From IMG/VR virus record IMGVR_UViG_3300043548_000233, positions 1 to 31,781 of that record: a DNA stretch of 31,781 bases. One strand, written 5' to 3'. Every line of letters starts with the position of its first letter. Position 1 is the first letter of the stretch. The translations under genes and the position numbers were made by a program. Positions 14,931 to 20,705 of the stretch are shown here, one piece after another. Source of the DNA: a virus. The notes beneath the pieces were generated by a model, which ran no database searches, had not been told where the DNA came from, and was given only the letters and a program-made list of their open reading frames with translations.

Positions 14931-15006
14931 TGGGGTGGAAGACGGGGATCGAACCCGCGACATTCGGTACCACAAACCAACGCTCTACCACTGAGCTACA
15001 ACCACC
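14931..15006 (-). tRNA. tRNA-His(GUG)
   Basis: Anticodon loop UUGUGGU, an encoded extra G at position -1 opposite C73 (histidine identity), T loop UUCGAUC, encoded CCA. The acceptor has two U-U mismatches at 5-68 and 6-67. Confidence 0.9.
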
Positions 15007-15010
15007 ATAA

Positions 15011-15075
15011 TACCGATGATGGTTCAAACGATGTATGCATCCATCTCCCAACACGGCGTATCCTCCCACTCGGTA
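15011..15075 (-). ncRNA. Structured inter-tRNA element B
   Basis: Lies between tRNA-His and tRNA-Ser. A 6 bp closing stem (UACCGA/UCGGUA) encloses a 53 nt interior with a possible GAUGG/CCAUC helix. It has no anticodon arm or T loop that I can fit. It may be a processing or stability element of the tRNA precursor. Confidence 0.35.
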
Positions 15076-15094
15076 AAACATGGGCGCTAACTTC

Positions 15095-15181
15095 TGGCGG
15101 AAGGTGTGGGAGTCGAACCCACTCAACCATTTCTGGTTGACGCATTAGCAGTGCGTTGCATTACCGTCCTGCCCACCTTCC
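15095..15181 (-). tRNA. tRNA-Ser(GCU)
   Basis: Class II tRNA: acceptor GGAAGGU, anticodon loop CUGCUAA, long variable arm CAACCAGAAAUGGUUG, T loop UUCGACU, discriminator G, encoded CCA. Confidence 0.95.
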
Positions 15182-15189
15182 ATCCAAAC

Positions 15190-15987
15190 TTACTTGACGT
15201 TCACGATACCCTTGAAGTCGTAAGGGATAACAATCGTATTTACCTTACCTTCCTTGACTGCCTCAGCAATCGTAACGATAGCAGTTGCTTCCATATACTT
15301 GGTAGCACCAGCGTTGGCATTCAGAGCAGCAATTCGCTGTGCTTCCAACTTGGCAGTTCCAACTTCAACTTCCTTACGCTTGTTTTCATTCTGCGCCTGA
15401 ACAAGAAGGTTAGCGGAACGAACAATATTGTCAGCAGGAGTAATCTGGCGAACCAGAACCTGCGAGACAGTAATAGCACCATCCAACTTCTCAGCAGCAA
15501 GAGCATTCACGATTTCCTGGCGGACCAGATTTTCGATTTCAGCACGATTGTCTGCCATCTTGAGCGATTCATACTTACGCGAAACCTTGTAAGCAGCGTT
15601 ACGACCCAACTGACGAATGTAGTTATACATCAGCAGCGTATCACCTTCTTCGGTGTCAGCATGGAAACCACGGTTCTTATCGATATAAAGTTCGGCAACC
15701 GAACCTGGATTAATCGAATACACAACCGAAAGATCGAAATCCTTGATGGTCGAGTTGTCAGACGCCAGAGGAGTCATGTCAGTAATGTCAACCGAAACGT
15801 CCTTGGTTGGGAATGTCAGAACATCACCAAAGATAGTCTGGTTCACAGATCCAGGCAGGAGTTCAGTAGTTTCAATGGTCTTGTCGAACGAACGCCGAAC
15901 ACCAACTTCACCAGTTTCAATACGGGTACATGCCGAAGCAGTCGCCATGAGACCAACGAGAATACCAACCTTAGCAATACGATTCAT
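15190..15987 (-). CDS. SPFH/band-7 (prohibitin-like) lipoprotein
   Basis: A 265-residue protein. The N-terminus MNRIAKVGILVGLMATASAC is a lipoprotein signal with the acylated cysteine at residue 20. It is followed by ETGEVGVRRSF, a central beta-rich SPFH domain (FPTKDVSVDITDMTPLASDN) and a helical C-terminus rich in Glu/Ala (VQAQNENKRKEVEVGTAKLE), typical of stomatin/prohibitin assemblies that form membrane rings. It would be attached to a bacterial membrane by a lipid. AAGGA precedes ATG 15985-15987; upstream in-frame codons lie in the leader. It has its own promoter (16054-16082) and sits inside the tRNA array. Confidence 0.85.
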   Translation of the reverse strand: MNRIAKVGILVGLMATASACTRIETGEVGVRRSFDKTIETTELLPGSVNQTIFGDVLTFPTKDVSVDITDMTPLASDNSTIKDFDLSVVYSINPGSVAELYIDKNRGFHADTEEGDTLLMYNYIRQLGRNAAYKVSRKYESLKMADNRAEIENLVRQEIVNALAAEKLDGAITVSQVLVRQITPADNIVRSANLLVQAQNENKRKEVEVGTAKLEAQRIAALNANAGATKYMEATAIVTIAEAVKEGKVNTIVIPYDFKGIVNVK

Positions 15988-16001
15988 AATAACTTTATTC
16001 C

Positions 16002-16178
16002 TTAGAAAATCAAAACAATTGATGTAATCACGACCATCGTAATCACAGTACACACTATACCATATCCAAGCAGTTTTGTCAAGCCTAATTTTTCCTGCTT
16101 AGACATTTTTCTTACAATATCGATGCCAAATACAAAAAAAGCAAAGATAAGGAGAAACGCTAAAATCATTCTAATCAT
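16002..16178 (-). CDS. Small two-helix membrane protein
   Basis: A 58-residue protein (MIRMILAFLLIFAFFVFGID..., then LLGYGIVCTVITMVVITSIV). Two transmembrane helices are joined by a basic loop (RKMSKQEKLG). AAGGUG is placed before ATG 16176-16178; the frame further upstream runs into the tRNA-Lys gene. It lies directly downstream of that tRNA, and the promoter for the SPFH gene lies within its coding sequence. Possibly a partner of the SPFH lipoprotein. Confidence 0.65.
   Translation of the reverse strand: MIRMILAFLLIFAFFVFGIDIVRKMSKQEKLGLTKLLGYGIVCTVITMVVITSIVLIF
16054..16082 (-). promoter_or_regulatory. Strong early-type promoter (family copy 5), inside a small gene
   Basis: TTGACA (16077-16082), 17 bp, TATAGT (16054-16059). 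It lies within the 58-residue membrane protein gene and would transcribe the SPFH gene and then the last tRNAs. Confidence 0.8.
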
Positions 16179-16195
16179 TATATTCACCTTAAAAA

Positions 16196-16271
16196 TGGTG
16201 GACACTCTGGGGTTCGAACCCAGGACCTACAGGTTAAAAGCCCGTTGCTCTACCTACTGAGCTAAGTGTCC
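16196..16271 (-). tRNA. tRNA-Lys(UUU)
   Basis: Acceptor GGACACU, anticodon arm ACGGG-CUUUUAA-CCUGU, T loop UUCGAAC, encoded CCA. Canonical. Confidence 0.95.
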
Positions 16272-16276
16272 GAAAC

Positions 16277-16352
16277 TGGTAGACCCTGTTGGATTCGAAC
16301 CAACGACCTGCGGATTAAGAGTCCGATGCTCTACCGACTGAGCTAAGGGTCC
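16277..16352 (-). tRNA. tRNA-Lys(CUU)
   Basis: Acceptor GGACCCU, anticodon loop CUCUUAA, T loop UUCGAAU, encoded CCA. A second lysine acceptor close in sequence to the UUU gene next to it, so probably a tandem duplicate with a changed anticodon. Confidence 0.95.
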
Positions 16353-16365
16353 ATAAAACTGTTCG

Positions 16366-16417
16366 GTTTTCAGGTTTGGTTAACTGCAGCACCTCCCTGT
16401 TAGAGATTACCGAAAAC
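16366..16417 (-). ncRNA. Structured inter-tRNA element C
   Basis: An 8 bp closing stem (GUUUUCGG/CUGAAAAC, one G-U pair) encloses 36 nt with two small hairpins. Located between tRNA-Lys(CUU) and tRNA-Met. It is not a tRNA that I can fold. Confidence 0.35.
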
Positions 16418-16430
16418 TCTACTTGAAAAC

Positions 16431-16506
16431 TGGTAGACGAGGAGGGACTCGAACCCCCAACCAAACCGTTATGAGCGGTCGGCTCTAACCATTGAGCTAC
16501 TCGTCT
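16431..16506 (-). tRNA. tRNA with CAU anticodon (elongator Met, or Ile2)
   Basis: Acceptor AGACGAG/CUCGUCU, anticodon arm ACCG-CUCAUAA-CGGU, T loop UUCGAGU, encoded CCA. A1-U72 excludes initiator function. Whether it is methionine or lysidine-modified isoleucine cannot be told. The first 10 nt overlap the end of the 58-residue gene upstream, including its TAG stop. Confidence 0.92.
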
Positions 16507-16673
16507 AAACCGATATAAAACATATCACCACCAAAGAGGGAAACAGTCCCGTCCGAATATACTCGCACGTCATCCAACTCTCGGTTCTCAAACTCATGAA
16601 AATCATGAACCAAGACTTCTGCCTCAGGATCAAGACCAGAGAGTATCTCTAGCAATTCACGAACTAACATCAT
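16497..16673 (-). CDS. Small acidic phage protein overlapping a tRNA gene
   Basis: A 58-residue acidic protein (MMLVRELLEILSGLDPEAEV..., FGGDMFYIGLDE). AAGGGA lies five bases before ATG 16671-16673, which overlaps the upstream TGA. The first helix followed by DPEAEVLVHDF resembles small phage proteins of unknown role. The last codons and the TAG lie within the acceptor stem and position 9 of tRNA-Met, so cutting the tRNA out would destroy this message's stop codon. Confidence 0.65.
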   Translation of the reverse strand: MMLVRELLEILSGLDPEAEVLVHDFHEFENRELDDVRVYSDGTVSLFGGDMFYIGLDE

Positions 16674-17053
16674 ACCGTTCCCTTCACATAACCGAACGGA
16701 AGACCCAACTTCCATTCAAGCGATTCATAACCATAAAACTCATGTTCCTCGAGGATACCTTCAGCATCCATCAGGATACGGAGAGCATTGACGCGATCCG
16801 TATTCGAAACGAGAAACATAATCTCGTTGAGACGGATTTCGAACTGACCAATCGCTTGGCGCTGTTCTTCCTTCTCTTGTTCGAGTTGCTCGTTCAGGCG
16901 ACCGATGAGAAACTTAAAGTCCTCATCAAATTCCTGGATCGACTCGAACTTAGCATAACGAGGACGCGAACCATACACATCCTTGTAAAGATCCGAATAG
17001 ATGTCACCGTCCTTAGAGTTGGTGGCAGAATTAATATCAGCAAGAGTAAGCAT
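16670..17053 (-). CDS. Conserved phage protein (coiled-coil)
   Basis: A 127-residue protein starting MLTLADINSATNSKDGDIYS. The YKDVYGSRPRYAKFESIQEF block followed by a Gln/Glu-rich helix (LNEQLEQEKEEQRQAI) is seen in many phage proteins of unknown function, where DVYGxRPR is the hallmark. GAGGUG lies four to five bases before ATG 17051-17053; five extra upstream codons are unlikely to be translated. It is the first gene after the promoter at 17080-17108. Confidence 0.75.
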   Translation of the reverse strand: MLTLADINSATNSKDGDIYSDLYKDVYGSRPRYAKFESIQEFDEDFKFLIGRLNEQLEQEKEEQRQAIGQFEIRLNEIMFLVSNTDRVNALRILMDAEGILEEHEFYGYESLEWKLGLPFGYVKGTV

Positions 17054-17079
17054 CACACACCTCATCAATCAATATTACC

Positions 17080-17108
17080 ACTCTACCCTAGTTTCATGAA
17101 ATTGTCAA
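17080..17108 (-). promoter_or_regulatory. Strong early-type promoter (family copy 6)
   Basis: TTGACA (17103-17108), 17 bp, TAGAGT (17080-17085). It lies just downstream of the intrinsic terminator, so it restarts transcription of the lower half of the array. Confidence 0.85.
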
Positions 17109-17112
17109 GCCC

Positions 17113-17152
17113 TAAAATAAAAAAAGTGCCAAGTTTTTTTCCTTGGCACTTT
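17113..17152 (-). terminator. Rho-independent terminator
   Basis: On the minus strand a perfect 11 bp stem (AAAGUGCCAAG/CUUGGCACUUU) with an 8 nt A-rich loop is followed by a U-rich tract. It ends transcripts from the upper tRNA block (Val-Gln-Ser) before the next promoter. Confidence 0.9.
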
Positions 17153-17157
17153 GTGAC

Positions 17158-17226
17158 ATTCCCGATCGGGAATATTTGGGTCTTTTAACACACAAATAGA
17201 CGCAAACTTACCGATCGGGAATATTT
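17158..17226. repeat. Pair of CCGATCGGGAATATTT repeats, one a perfect palindrome
   Basis: The 16 bp unit occurs at 17162-17177 and 17211-17226. The first copy is part of the perfect palindrome ATTCCCGATCGGGAAT (17158-17173). Both lie between tRNA-Ser(UGA) and the terminator. They could be protein-binding sites or RNA hairpins. Confidence 0.7.
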
Positions 17227-17232
17227 TAATAA

Positions 17233-17322
<90 letters not shown>

Positions 17323-17332
17323 TATTTAAAAA

Positions 17333-17408
17333 TGGATGCCCCACCACGACTCGAACGTGGAACCTTCTGAATCAAAATCAGACGTGCTGCCAATTGCACC
17401 ATGGGGCA
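17333..17408 (-). tRNA. tRNA-Gln(UUG)
   Basis: U1-A72 acceptor (UGCCCCA) typical of glutamine tRNAs, anticodon loop UUUUGAU, T loop UUCGAGU, encoded CCA. Confidence 0.95.
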
Positions 17409-17409
17409 G

Positions 17410-17484
17410 TGGTACAGGATGACGGGATTGAACCGCCGACCGCCTCGGTGTAAACGAGATGCTCTACCGCTGAGCTAATCCTGC
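17410..17484 (-). tRNA. tRNA-Val(UAC)
   Basis: Acceptor GCAGGAU, anticodon arm CUCGU-UUACACC context with UAC at 34-36, T loop UUCAAUC, encoded CCA. One base separates it from tRNA-Gln. Confidence 0.95.
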
Positions 17485-17487
17485 AAA

Positions 17488-17928
17488 TTAATGTCTTACC
17501 ACGTGATCAGCAGCATGTGTTGCTGCGAATGACTCTGGTTTGATTTTCGCATCAATACCCGTAGTCCCCTTAACATACCCTAGTGCTTCTTTAACAGCAA
17601 TGCTAGATTTATGCTTAGGATCGGGATTGATGTCAAGATGGATTTCTAGATGCCGATCGCCAATTACGTCAACAATTTCAGTTGCTGCTTCGATGGCAAA
17701 TCCTGCTTCGGTGATCAGACGTTGCCGTAAGTTACCGAAGTCGCGCATCTCTACGTTTCTAGAGAATATTTTACCACCATGTTTTGAATCCATGTGAAGA
17801 ATAATAACAGTGGAATACTTAGCATACCACTCACCACCACGCTTCTTGAACCTTATTGAGTCGGCACCGATATAAACAGATGACGATTCACTCGAATTTA
17901 GAATTGCTTCTCTTGCTTCATCATACAT
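17488..17928 (-). CDS. YkuK/DUF458-like RNase H-fold protein
   Basis: A 146-residue protein. SVYIGADSIRFKKRGGEWY followed by a strand YSTVIILHMDSKHGGK, and later EIHLDINPDPKHKSS, fits DUF458 (YkuK), a predicted RNase H-like fold with acidic residues at the ends of strands (IGADS, HLDIN). The biochemical role of the family is not settled; nuclease activity is predicted only. It lies between tRNA-Trp and tRNA-Val inside the array, so a role in tRNA handling is possible but is inference. AGGUGAC precedes the ATG. Confidence 0.75.
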   Translation of the reverse strand: MYDEAREAILNSSESSSVYIGADSIRFKKRGGEWYAKYSTVIILHMDSKHGGKIFSRNVEMRDFGNLRQRLITEAGFAIEAATEIVDVIGDRHLEIHLDINPDPKHKSSIAVKEALGYVKGTTGIDAKIKPESFAATHAADHVVRH

Positions 17929-17945
17929 GTGTCACCTAATAGAAA

Positions 17946-18020
17946 TGGCGAAGGTGCGAGGATTCGAACCCCGATCGCAAGGTTTTGGAGACCTGCATGT
18001 TACCGTTACAACACACCGAC
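17946..18020 (-). tRNA. tRNA-Trp(CCA)
   Basis: Anticodon arm CAGGU-CUCCAAA-ACCUU, T loop UUCGAAU, discriminator G as in tryptophan tRNAs, encoded CCA. The acceptor has two mismatches (positions 2-71 and 3-70), so folding is weaker than in the neighbours. Confidence 0.88.
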
Positions 18021-18031
18021 ATTAAGTTTAT

Positions 18032-18397
18032 TTATGCGTTAATCCATGCTTGGATATCTGCAAGTTCAATCTTCCAAGAATGGTACTTCTTTACCATCGA
18101 AAGAACACGAGGAACGACATAGCAGTTTCGCTTGTCACGATCCTTCACCTTATGTTCCACAGTTTTATATGGAACACCTGCGATAAATGCTCTTGCTAGA
18201 AACGTTGCCCTATTCTCGTTACGCACTTCGTGCTTACGATGACTTGTGATAGATTGAAGTTTATATTCAAGTTTCTGCACAGACTCTTGATGTTTGCGCA
18301 TCCAACGAAGCTGCTGCTTCAACTTTGCTTCTTCAAACTTGATAACTTTTGCTTCTAGTCCGAGATGCTTTGACTTAATTTTTAATTCGATAGACAT
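18032..18397 (-). CDS. Phage protein with basic coiled-coil, unknown
   Basis: A 121-residue basic protein. A long heptad-like helix (residues 18-55, FEEAKLKQQLRWMRKHQESV) is followed by FLARAFIAGVPYKTVEHKVK and a short C-terminal helix ending WINA. I do not recognise the family; the composition suits a nucleic-acid-binding or structural role. AAAGGA precedes the ATG. It separates tRNA-Trp from element D. Confidence 0.65.
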   Translation of the reverse strand: MSIELKIKSKHLGLEAKVIKFEEAKLKQQLRWMRKHQESVQKLEYKLQSITSHRKHEVRNENRATFLARAFIAGVPYKTVEHKVKDRDKRNCYVVPRVLSMVKKYHSWKIELADIQAWINA

Positions 18398-18427
18398 AAT
18401 TTAATTCCTTTGATAATAGTTAAAATT

Positions 18428-18494
18428 GAATGAAACTATCATCTCGGGTGGATCACGAGATTTGGCAGTCTAACCGCCTACGTCTTGTTCATTC
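18428..18494 (-). ncRNA. tRNA-sized three-arm element D without a D arm
   Basis: 67 nt. A 7 bp closing stem (GAAUGAA/UUCAUUC) encloses a middle hairpin (GGCG-GUUAGAC-UGCC, a 7 nt loop with U33 and UAG in the anticodon place) and a 3' hairpin AUCUCG/CGAGAU with a 9 nt loop. No CCA and no T-loop consensus. It could be a degenerate or specialised tRNA-like RNA. Confidence 0.4.
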
Positions 18495-18517
18495 TTCATA
18501 ACACTTCTCCTTAAAAA

Positions 18518-18592
18518 TGGCGACTCTAGTGGGAATTGAACCCACATCAAACAGTTTAGAATTGCCTGCACTGACCATTGTGCTATAGAGTC
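18518..18592 (-). tRNA. Candidate amber-suppressor tRNA (anticodon CUA)
   Basis: Acceptor GACUCUA/UAGAGUC, D arm GCAC/GUGC with GG in the loop, T arm GUGGG-UUCAAUU-CCCAC, discriminator G, encoded CCA. The anticodon loop reads UUCUAAA, placing U33 then CUA. The anticodon stem is weak (two G-U pairs and an A-C mismatch next to the loop). Aligning the loop one base earlier (UCU, arginine) breaks two stem pairs, so CUA is the better reading. Confidence 0.75.
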
Positions 18593-18597
18593 AAAAA

Positions 18598-18674
<77 letters not shown>

Positions 18675-18684
18675 AAACTTTCAA

Positions 18685-18882
18685 TTACTTTGGTTCTGCT
18701 GCAGGTGCTGCTGCTTCAGCATCTAGAGGTGCTTCTGCTGCTGCTTCTGTTGCATTTGCTGTAGCAAGTGCTTCATCTGCTGCTGGACCAGCGACTTCTG
18801 TTACTGCTGGTGCGTCTGCCGCAGGAGTACATGCTGCTGTAAGTGCTACAACTGCTGCTGCCATAAAAGTCTTGATGTTCAT
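18685..18882 (-). CDS. Small Ala/Glu-rich lipoprotein
   Basis: A 65-residue protein: MNIKTFMAAAVVALTAACTP is a clear lipoprotein signal with lipobox LTAAC (cysteine 18). The mature part is about 45 residues of low-complexity Ala, Glu, Pro and Thr. AAAGGAAG precedes the ATG. It would be exported and lipid-anchored. With the SPFH lipoprotein it is the second lipoprotein gene inside the tRNA array; entry exclusion or envelope alteration are possible roles, not shown by sequence. Confidence 0.75.
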   Translation of the reverse strand: MNIKTFMAAAVVALTAACTPAADAPAVTEVAGPAADEALATANATEAAAEAPLDAEAAAPAAEPK

Positions 18883-18904
18883 AATTACTTCCTTTGTTAA
18901 AAAA

Positions 18905-18986
18905 TGGTACCCAAGATAGGATTCGAACCTACATCTTACTTCCAGTTACCTTTGGCTCCGTTCGTAGCGGAGAGGGATACTTGGGC
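18905..18986 (-). tRNA. D-arm-lacking tRNA-like gene with ACG (Arg) anticodon
   Basis: Acceptor GCCCAAG/CUUGGGU, a perfect anticodon arm CUCCG-CUACGAA-CGGAG, T arm GUAGG-UUCGAAU-CCUAU, then ACCA. Only seven bases (UAUCCCU) separate acceptor and anticodon stem, so there is no D arm, while a 23 nt segment follows the anticodon arm. All other tRNA marks are intact. Confidence 0.65.
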
Positions 18987-18987
18987 A

Positions 18988-19062
18988 TGGAGCGGCATGT
19001 GAGAATCGAACTCACCCCTTACGGCTTGGAAGGCCGACGCACCACCACTATGCTAATGCCGC
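18988..19062 (-). tRNA. tRNA-Gly(UCC)
   Basis: Acceptor GCGGCAU, anticodon arm UCGGC-CUUCCAA-GCCGU, T loop UUCGAUU, discriminator U, encoded CCA. Confidence 0.95.
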
Positions 19063-19071
19063 ATTAAAACT

Positions 19072-19079
19072 TATTTATA
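19072..19079 (-). promoter_or_regulatory. T4-type late promoter box TATAAATA
   Basis: An exact TATAAATA on the minus strand lies 10 nt upstream of tRNA-Gly. In T4-like phages this box directs late transcription. With 8 bases it could occur by chance, but three exact copies in this window lie in front of genes. Confidence 0.45.
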
Positions 19080-19097
19080 CCTAAACGGAACAGTCCC

Positions 19098-19177
19098 CAC
19101 TGCTCTGTATTACTGTTTGCTCAATGGGGTTTCACAGGGTCGACCCTGCCTCTATTCTATGCAAACAAACCGCAGTG
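19098..19177 (-). ncRNA. Structured inter-tRNA element E
   Basis: Two nested stems: outer CACUGC/GCAGUG and inner UGUUUGC/GCAAACA (7 bp perfect, 19114-19120 with 19161-19167). The interior contains the palindrome CAGGGTCGACCCTG. An alternative AACAGU/ACUGUU helix competes for the same bases. Located between tRNA-Asp and tRNA-Gly. Confidence 0.4.
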
Positions 19178-19180
19178 TAT

Positions 19181-19255
19181 TGGCGACCTTGAGGGATTAC
19201 GATACCCCGACCTTTCGCGTGACAGGCGAACGCTCTTCCTCTGAGCTACAAGGCC
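19181..19255 (-). tRNA. tRNA-Asp(GUC), unusual T loop
   Basis: Acceptor GGCCUUG/CAAGGUC, anticodon arm UUCGC-CUGUCAC-GCGAA, discriminator G and encoded CCA are normal. The T loop is eight bases (UAUCGUAA) and not the usual UUCGAAU type, so the elbow is altered. Confidence 0.88.
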
Positions 19256-19261
19256 TTAAAC

Positions 19262-19346
19262 TGGTGGGTCAGTGAGGTATCGATCCTCCCCCGAAAACGG
19301 ATCGGATTTACAGTCCGACTGCCAGAGCCACTGGCTTTACCGACCC
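19262..19346 (-). tRNA. tRNA-Tyr(GUA)
   Basis: Class II with a variable arm around UCCGUUUUCGGGG; anticodon arm UCGGA-CUGUAAA-UCCGA; encoded CCA. The T loop is AUCGAUA, lacking the normal first U. Confidence 0.92.
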
Positions 19347-19351
19347 AAAAA

Positions 19352-19427
19352 TGGTGCCTCCAGACGGGATCGAACCGCCGACACTCGGTTCTTCAGACCG
19401 ATGCTCTACCAACTGAGCTACAGAGGC
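19352..19427 (-). tRNA. tRNA-Phe(GAA)
   Basis: Acceptor GCCUCUG with UGGAGGC, anticodon arm UCGGU-CUGAAGA-ACCGA, T loop UUCGAUC, encoded CCA. Confidence 0.95.
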
Positions 19428-19428
19428 A

Positions 19429-19511
19429 TGGTGCGAGTAGAGGGACTCGAACCCCCACGGTTGCCCGCTGGTACCTAAAACCAGTGCGTCTACCAATTTC
19501 GCCATACTCGC
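19429..19511 (-). tRNA. tRNA-Leu(UAG)
   Basis: Class II with variable arm CGGGCAACCG, acceptor GCGAGUA/UACUCGC, anticodon arm CUGGU-UUUAGGU-ACCAG, T loop UUCGAGU, encoded CCA. Confidence 0.95.
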
Positions 19512-19522
19512 ATAAAGTAGCG

Positions 19523-19633
19523 ACCACCTGCAGTGTGCCTTGATCGAATTACGTCCGGACGCTTCGATCTTCCCAGATAAAGAATACAGTTGCAACTATA
19601 TCTTTACCCTTTCGCGGGTTCAGCAGAGGTGGT
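19523..19633 (-). ncRNA. Structured inter-tRNA element F, multi-hairpin
   Basis: A perfect 7 bp closing stem (ACCACCU/AGGUGGU) encloses three hairpins: ACCC/GGGU, a long near-palindromic arm centred on AGUUGCAACU, and GAUCGAA/UUCGAUC. The layout imitates a cloverleaf of 111 nt, but there is no anticodon or T-loop consensus. Located between tRNA-Ala and tRNA-Leu(UAG). Confidence 0.5.
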
Positions 19634-19640
19634 TCTATAT

Positions 19641-19716
19641 TGGTGGAGAATAACGGGATCGAACCGTTCACCTTCTGCGTGCAAGGCAGACGCTCTACCA
19701 AATGAGCTAATTCCCC
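19641..19716 (-). tRNA. tRNA-Ala(UGC)
   Basis: Acceptor GGGGAAU with AUUCUCC, anticodon arm UCUGC-CUUGCAC-GCAGA, T loop UUCGAUC, encoded CCA. The acceptor lacks the usual G3-U70 pair. Confidence 0.93.
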
Positions 19717-19726
19717 AATGAAAAAA

Positions 19727-19827
19727 ACTTATTAGAAGAACACACAACTATCATCCCGACTCGAACGGACTTCAGGTTTAAGGTCACCGGACCTGCCACT
19801 CTATAGTTATGTGTTCATCTAATAAGT
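19727..19827 (-). ncRNA. Element G: tRNA-like core on an extended stem
   Basis: An imperfect helix of about 22 bp (ACUUAUUAGA/UCUAAUAAGU continued by AACACAUAACUAU with AUAGUUGUGUGUU) carries a 3' hairpin with a canonical T loop (UCCG-UUCGAGU-CGGG) and a hairpin AGGUC-CGGU-GACCU. It looks like a tRNA whose D and anticodon arms are reduced and whose acceptor is extended. It directly follows the large GOLLD-like RNA. Confidence 0.5.
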
Positions 19828-20705
19828 CTTAGGACAGGATGAGATTACTCCTGAATTGATGAGTGCCTTTGGACCGTACCGACTTCCTTGCGAGAAGTGT
19901 TAATCCGTTATCCACTAAAGTCCTTTCGGATTCTCTAGTATCACTCAGCGCTGCCTTTTTTGAGGTCTGGCGTGTGACCTATCATGCTACGCTATTCGTC
20001 CTTCGTTCTTCCGTCTGCCTTGCGAGCAGTTCGGTTCCGCTAAGAACCTACGTCTTCACTCCGAACAACCACTTCATCCTTGCGAGAATCCGTGGACCCA
20101 ATTCACTTTCGTGTCAGGTATTAAGCACCTTTCACGTAGCACTGGAGCAGTCTTTCGCTTTTTGCTATGCAAAGTTGGAATTGAACCAACTACCTACATT
20201 TTAGAAGAATGTTGCTCTACCAAATGAGCTATTTGCGAACCTACCAAGAAGTGCTGCTCCAGTTGCTTCGTATCTTGTTAGATACAAAATACAACACTCC
20301 TCATGTCTTTCGTCTTGCGGACTAATCAACCATGCTTCAAGTCTCCCCTCATCGGTTCAACTTTTGCATTGCCATCTTGCCTTTTCACGCGAATGATCAG
20401 ACTCAATGACTATCCGTTAGTATTCAGCACTCATAGGTTTGGTTCGATACAGCTAGACCACCACAGTCTATTAGAACTCACCGACCGGCTCTGTTCGTAT
20501 CCTTTCGGACTTATATCGCCTACTTACTGCCTACTGCCATTCAACTGACAGGGGATGCTTTCGTCGCAGGTTTTACCCAAATACAACGAGTCATCCCTAA
20601 CTCGGACTTGTATAGATAGACCATCACTGGCGCAGTTACGTAGGAGTCCCTGCTTTGGCCACATTACTGTGGTTATCTTAACGACGCTATACCGCCAATC
20701 ACTAT
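19828..20705 (-). ncRNA. Large ornate structured RNA, GOLLD-like, with embedded tRNA
   Basis: About 880 nt with no credible protein gene. It begins at the expected +1 of its own promoter (20712-20740). The minus strand is full of short hairpins with GNRA loops: three hairpins share UCGCAAG loops (near 19890, 20022 and 20082), and UCC-GAAA-GGA-type loops occur repeatedly. A tRNA-Arg(UCU)-like domain near the middle is clamped by a perfect 9 bp helix CUGGAGCAG/CUGCUCCAG. Size, GNRA density, position in a phage tRNA array and the internal tRNA fit the GOLLD class (ROOL is the alternative). A group II intron is less likely: no GUGYG start or domain V is seen. Class assignment is from memory, not a covariance search. 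Confidence 0.65.
20167..20238 (-). tRNA. tRNA-Arg(UCU)-like domain inside the large RNA
   Basis: D arm GCUC/GAGC with GG, anticodon arm ACAUU-CUUCUAA-AAUGU, T arm GUUGG-UUCAAUU-CCAAC. The acceptor is only about 5 bp (GCAAA/UUUGC) and there is no encoded CCA; a further 9 bp helix outside it belongs to the host RNA. It may be released as a tRNA or act as a structural domain. Confidence 0.7.

Noticed and set aside
14532-15126. Open frames reading through the tRNA cluster
   Set aside because: They consist of tRNA sequence translated in frame; the tRNA folds explain the conservation.
19828-20705. Group I/II intron or tmRNA explanation for the long structured RNA
   Set aside because: It does not interrupt a gene, has no GUGYG start or domain V, and no tag reading frame with a tmRNA-type Ala acceptor is visible.
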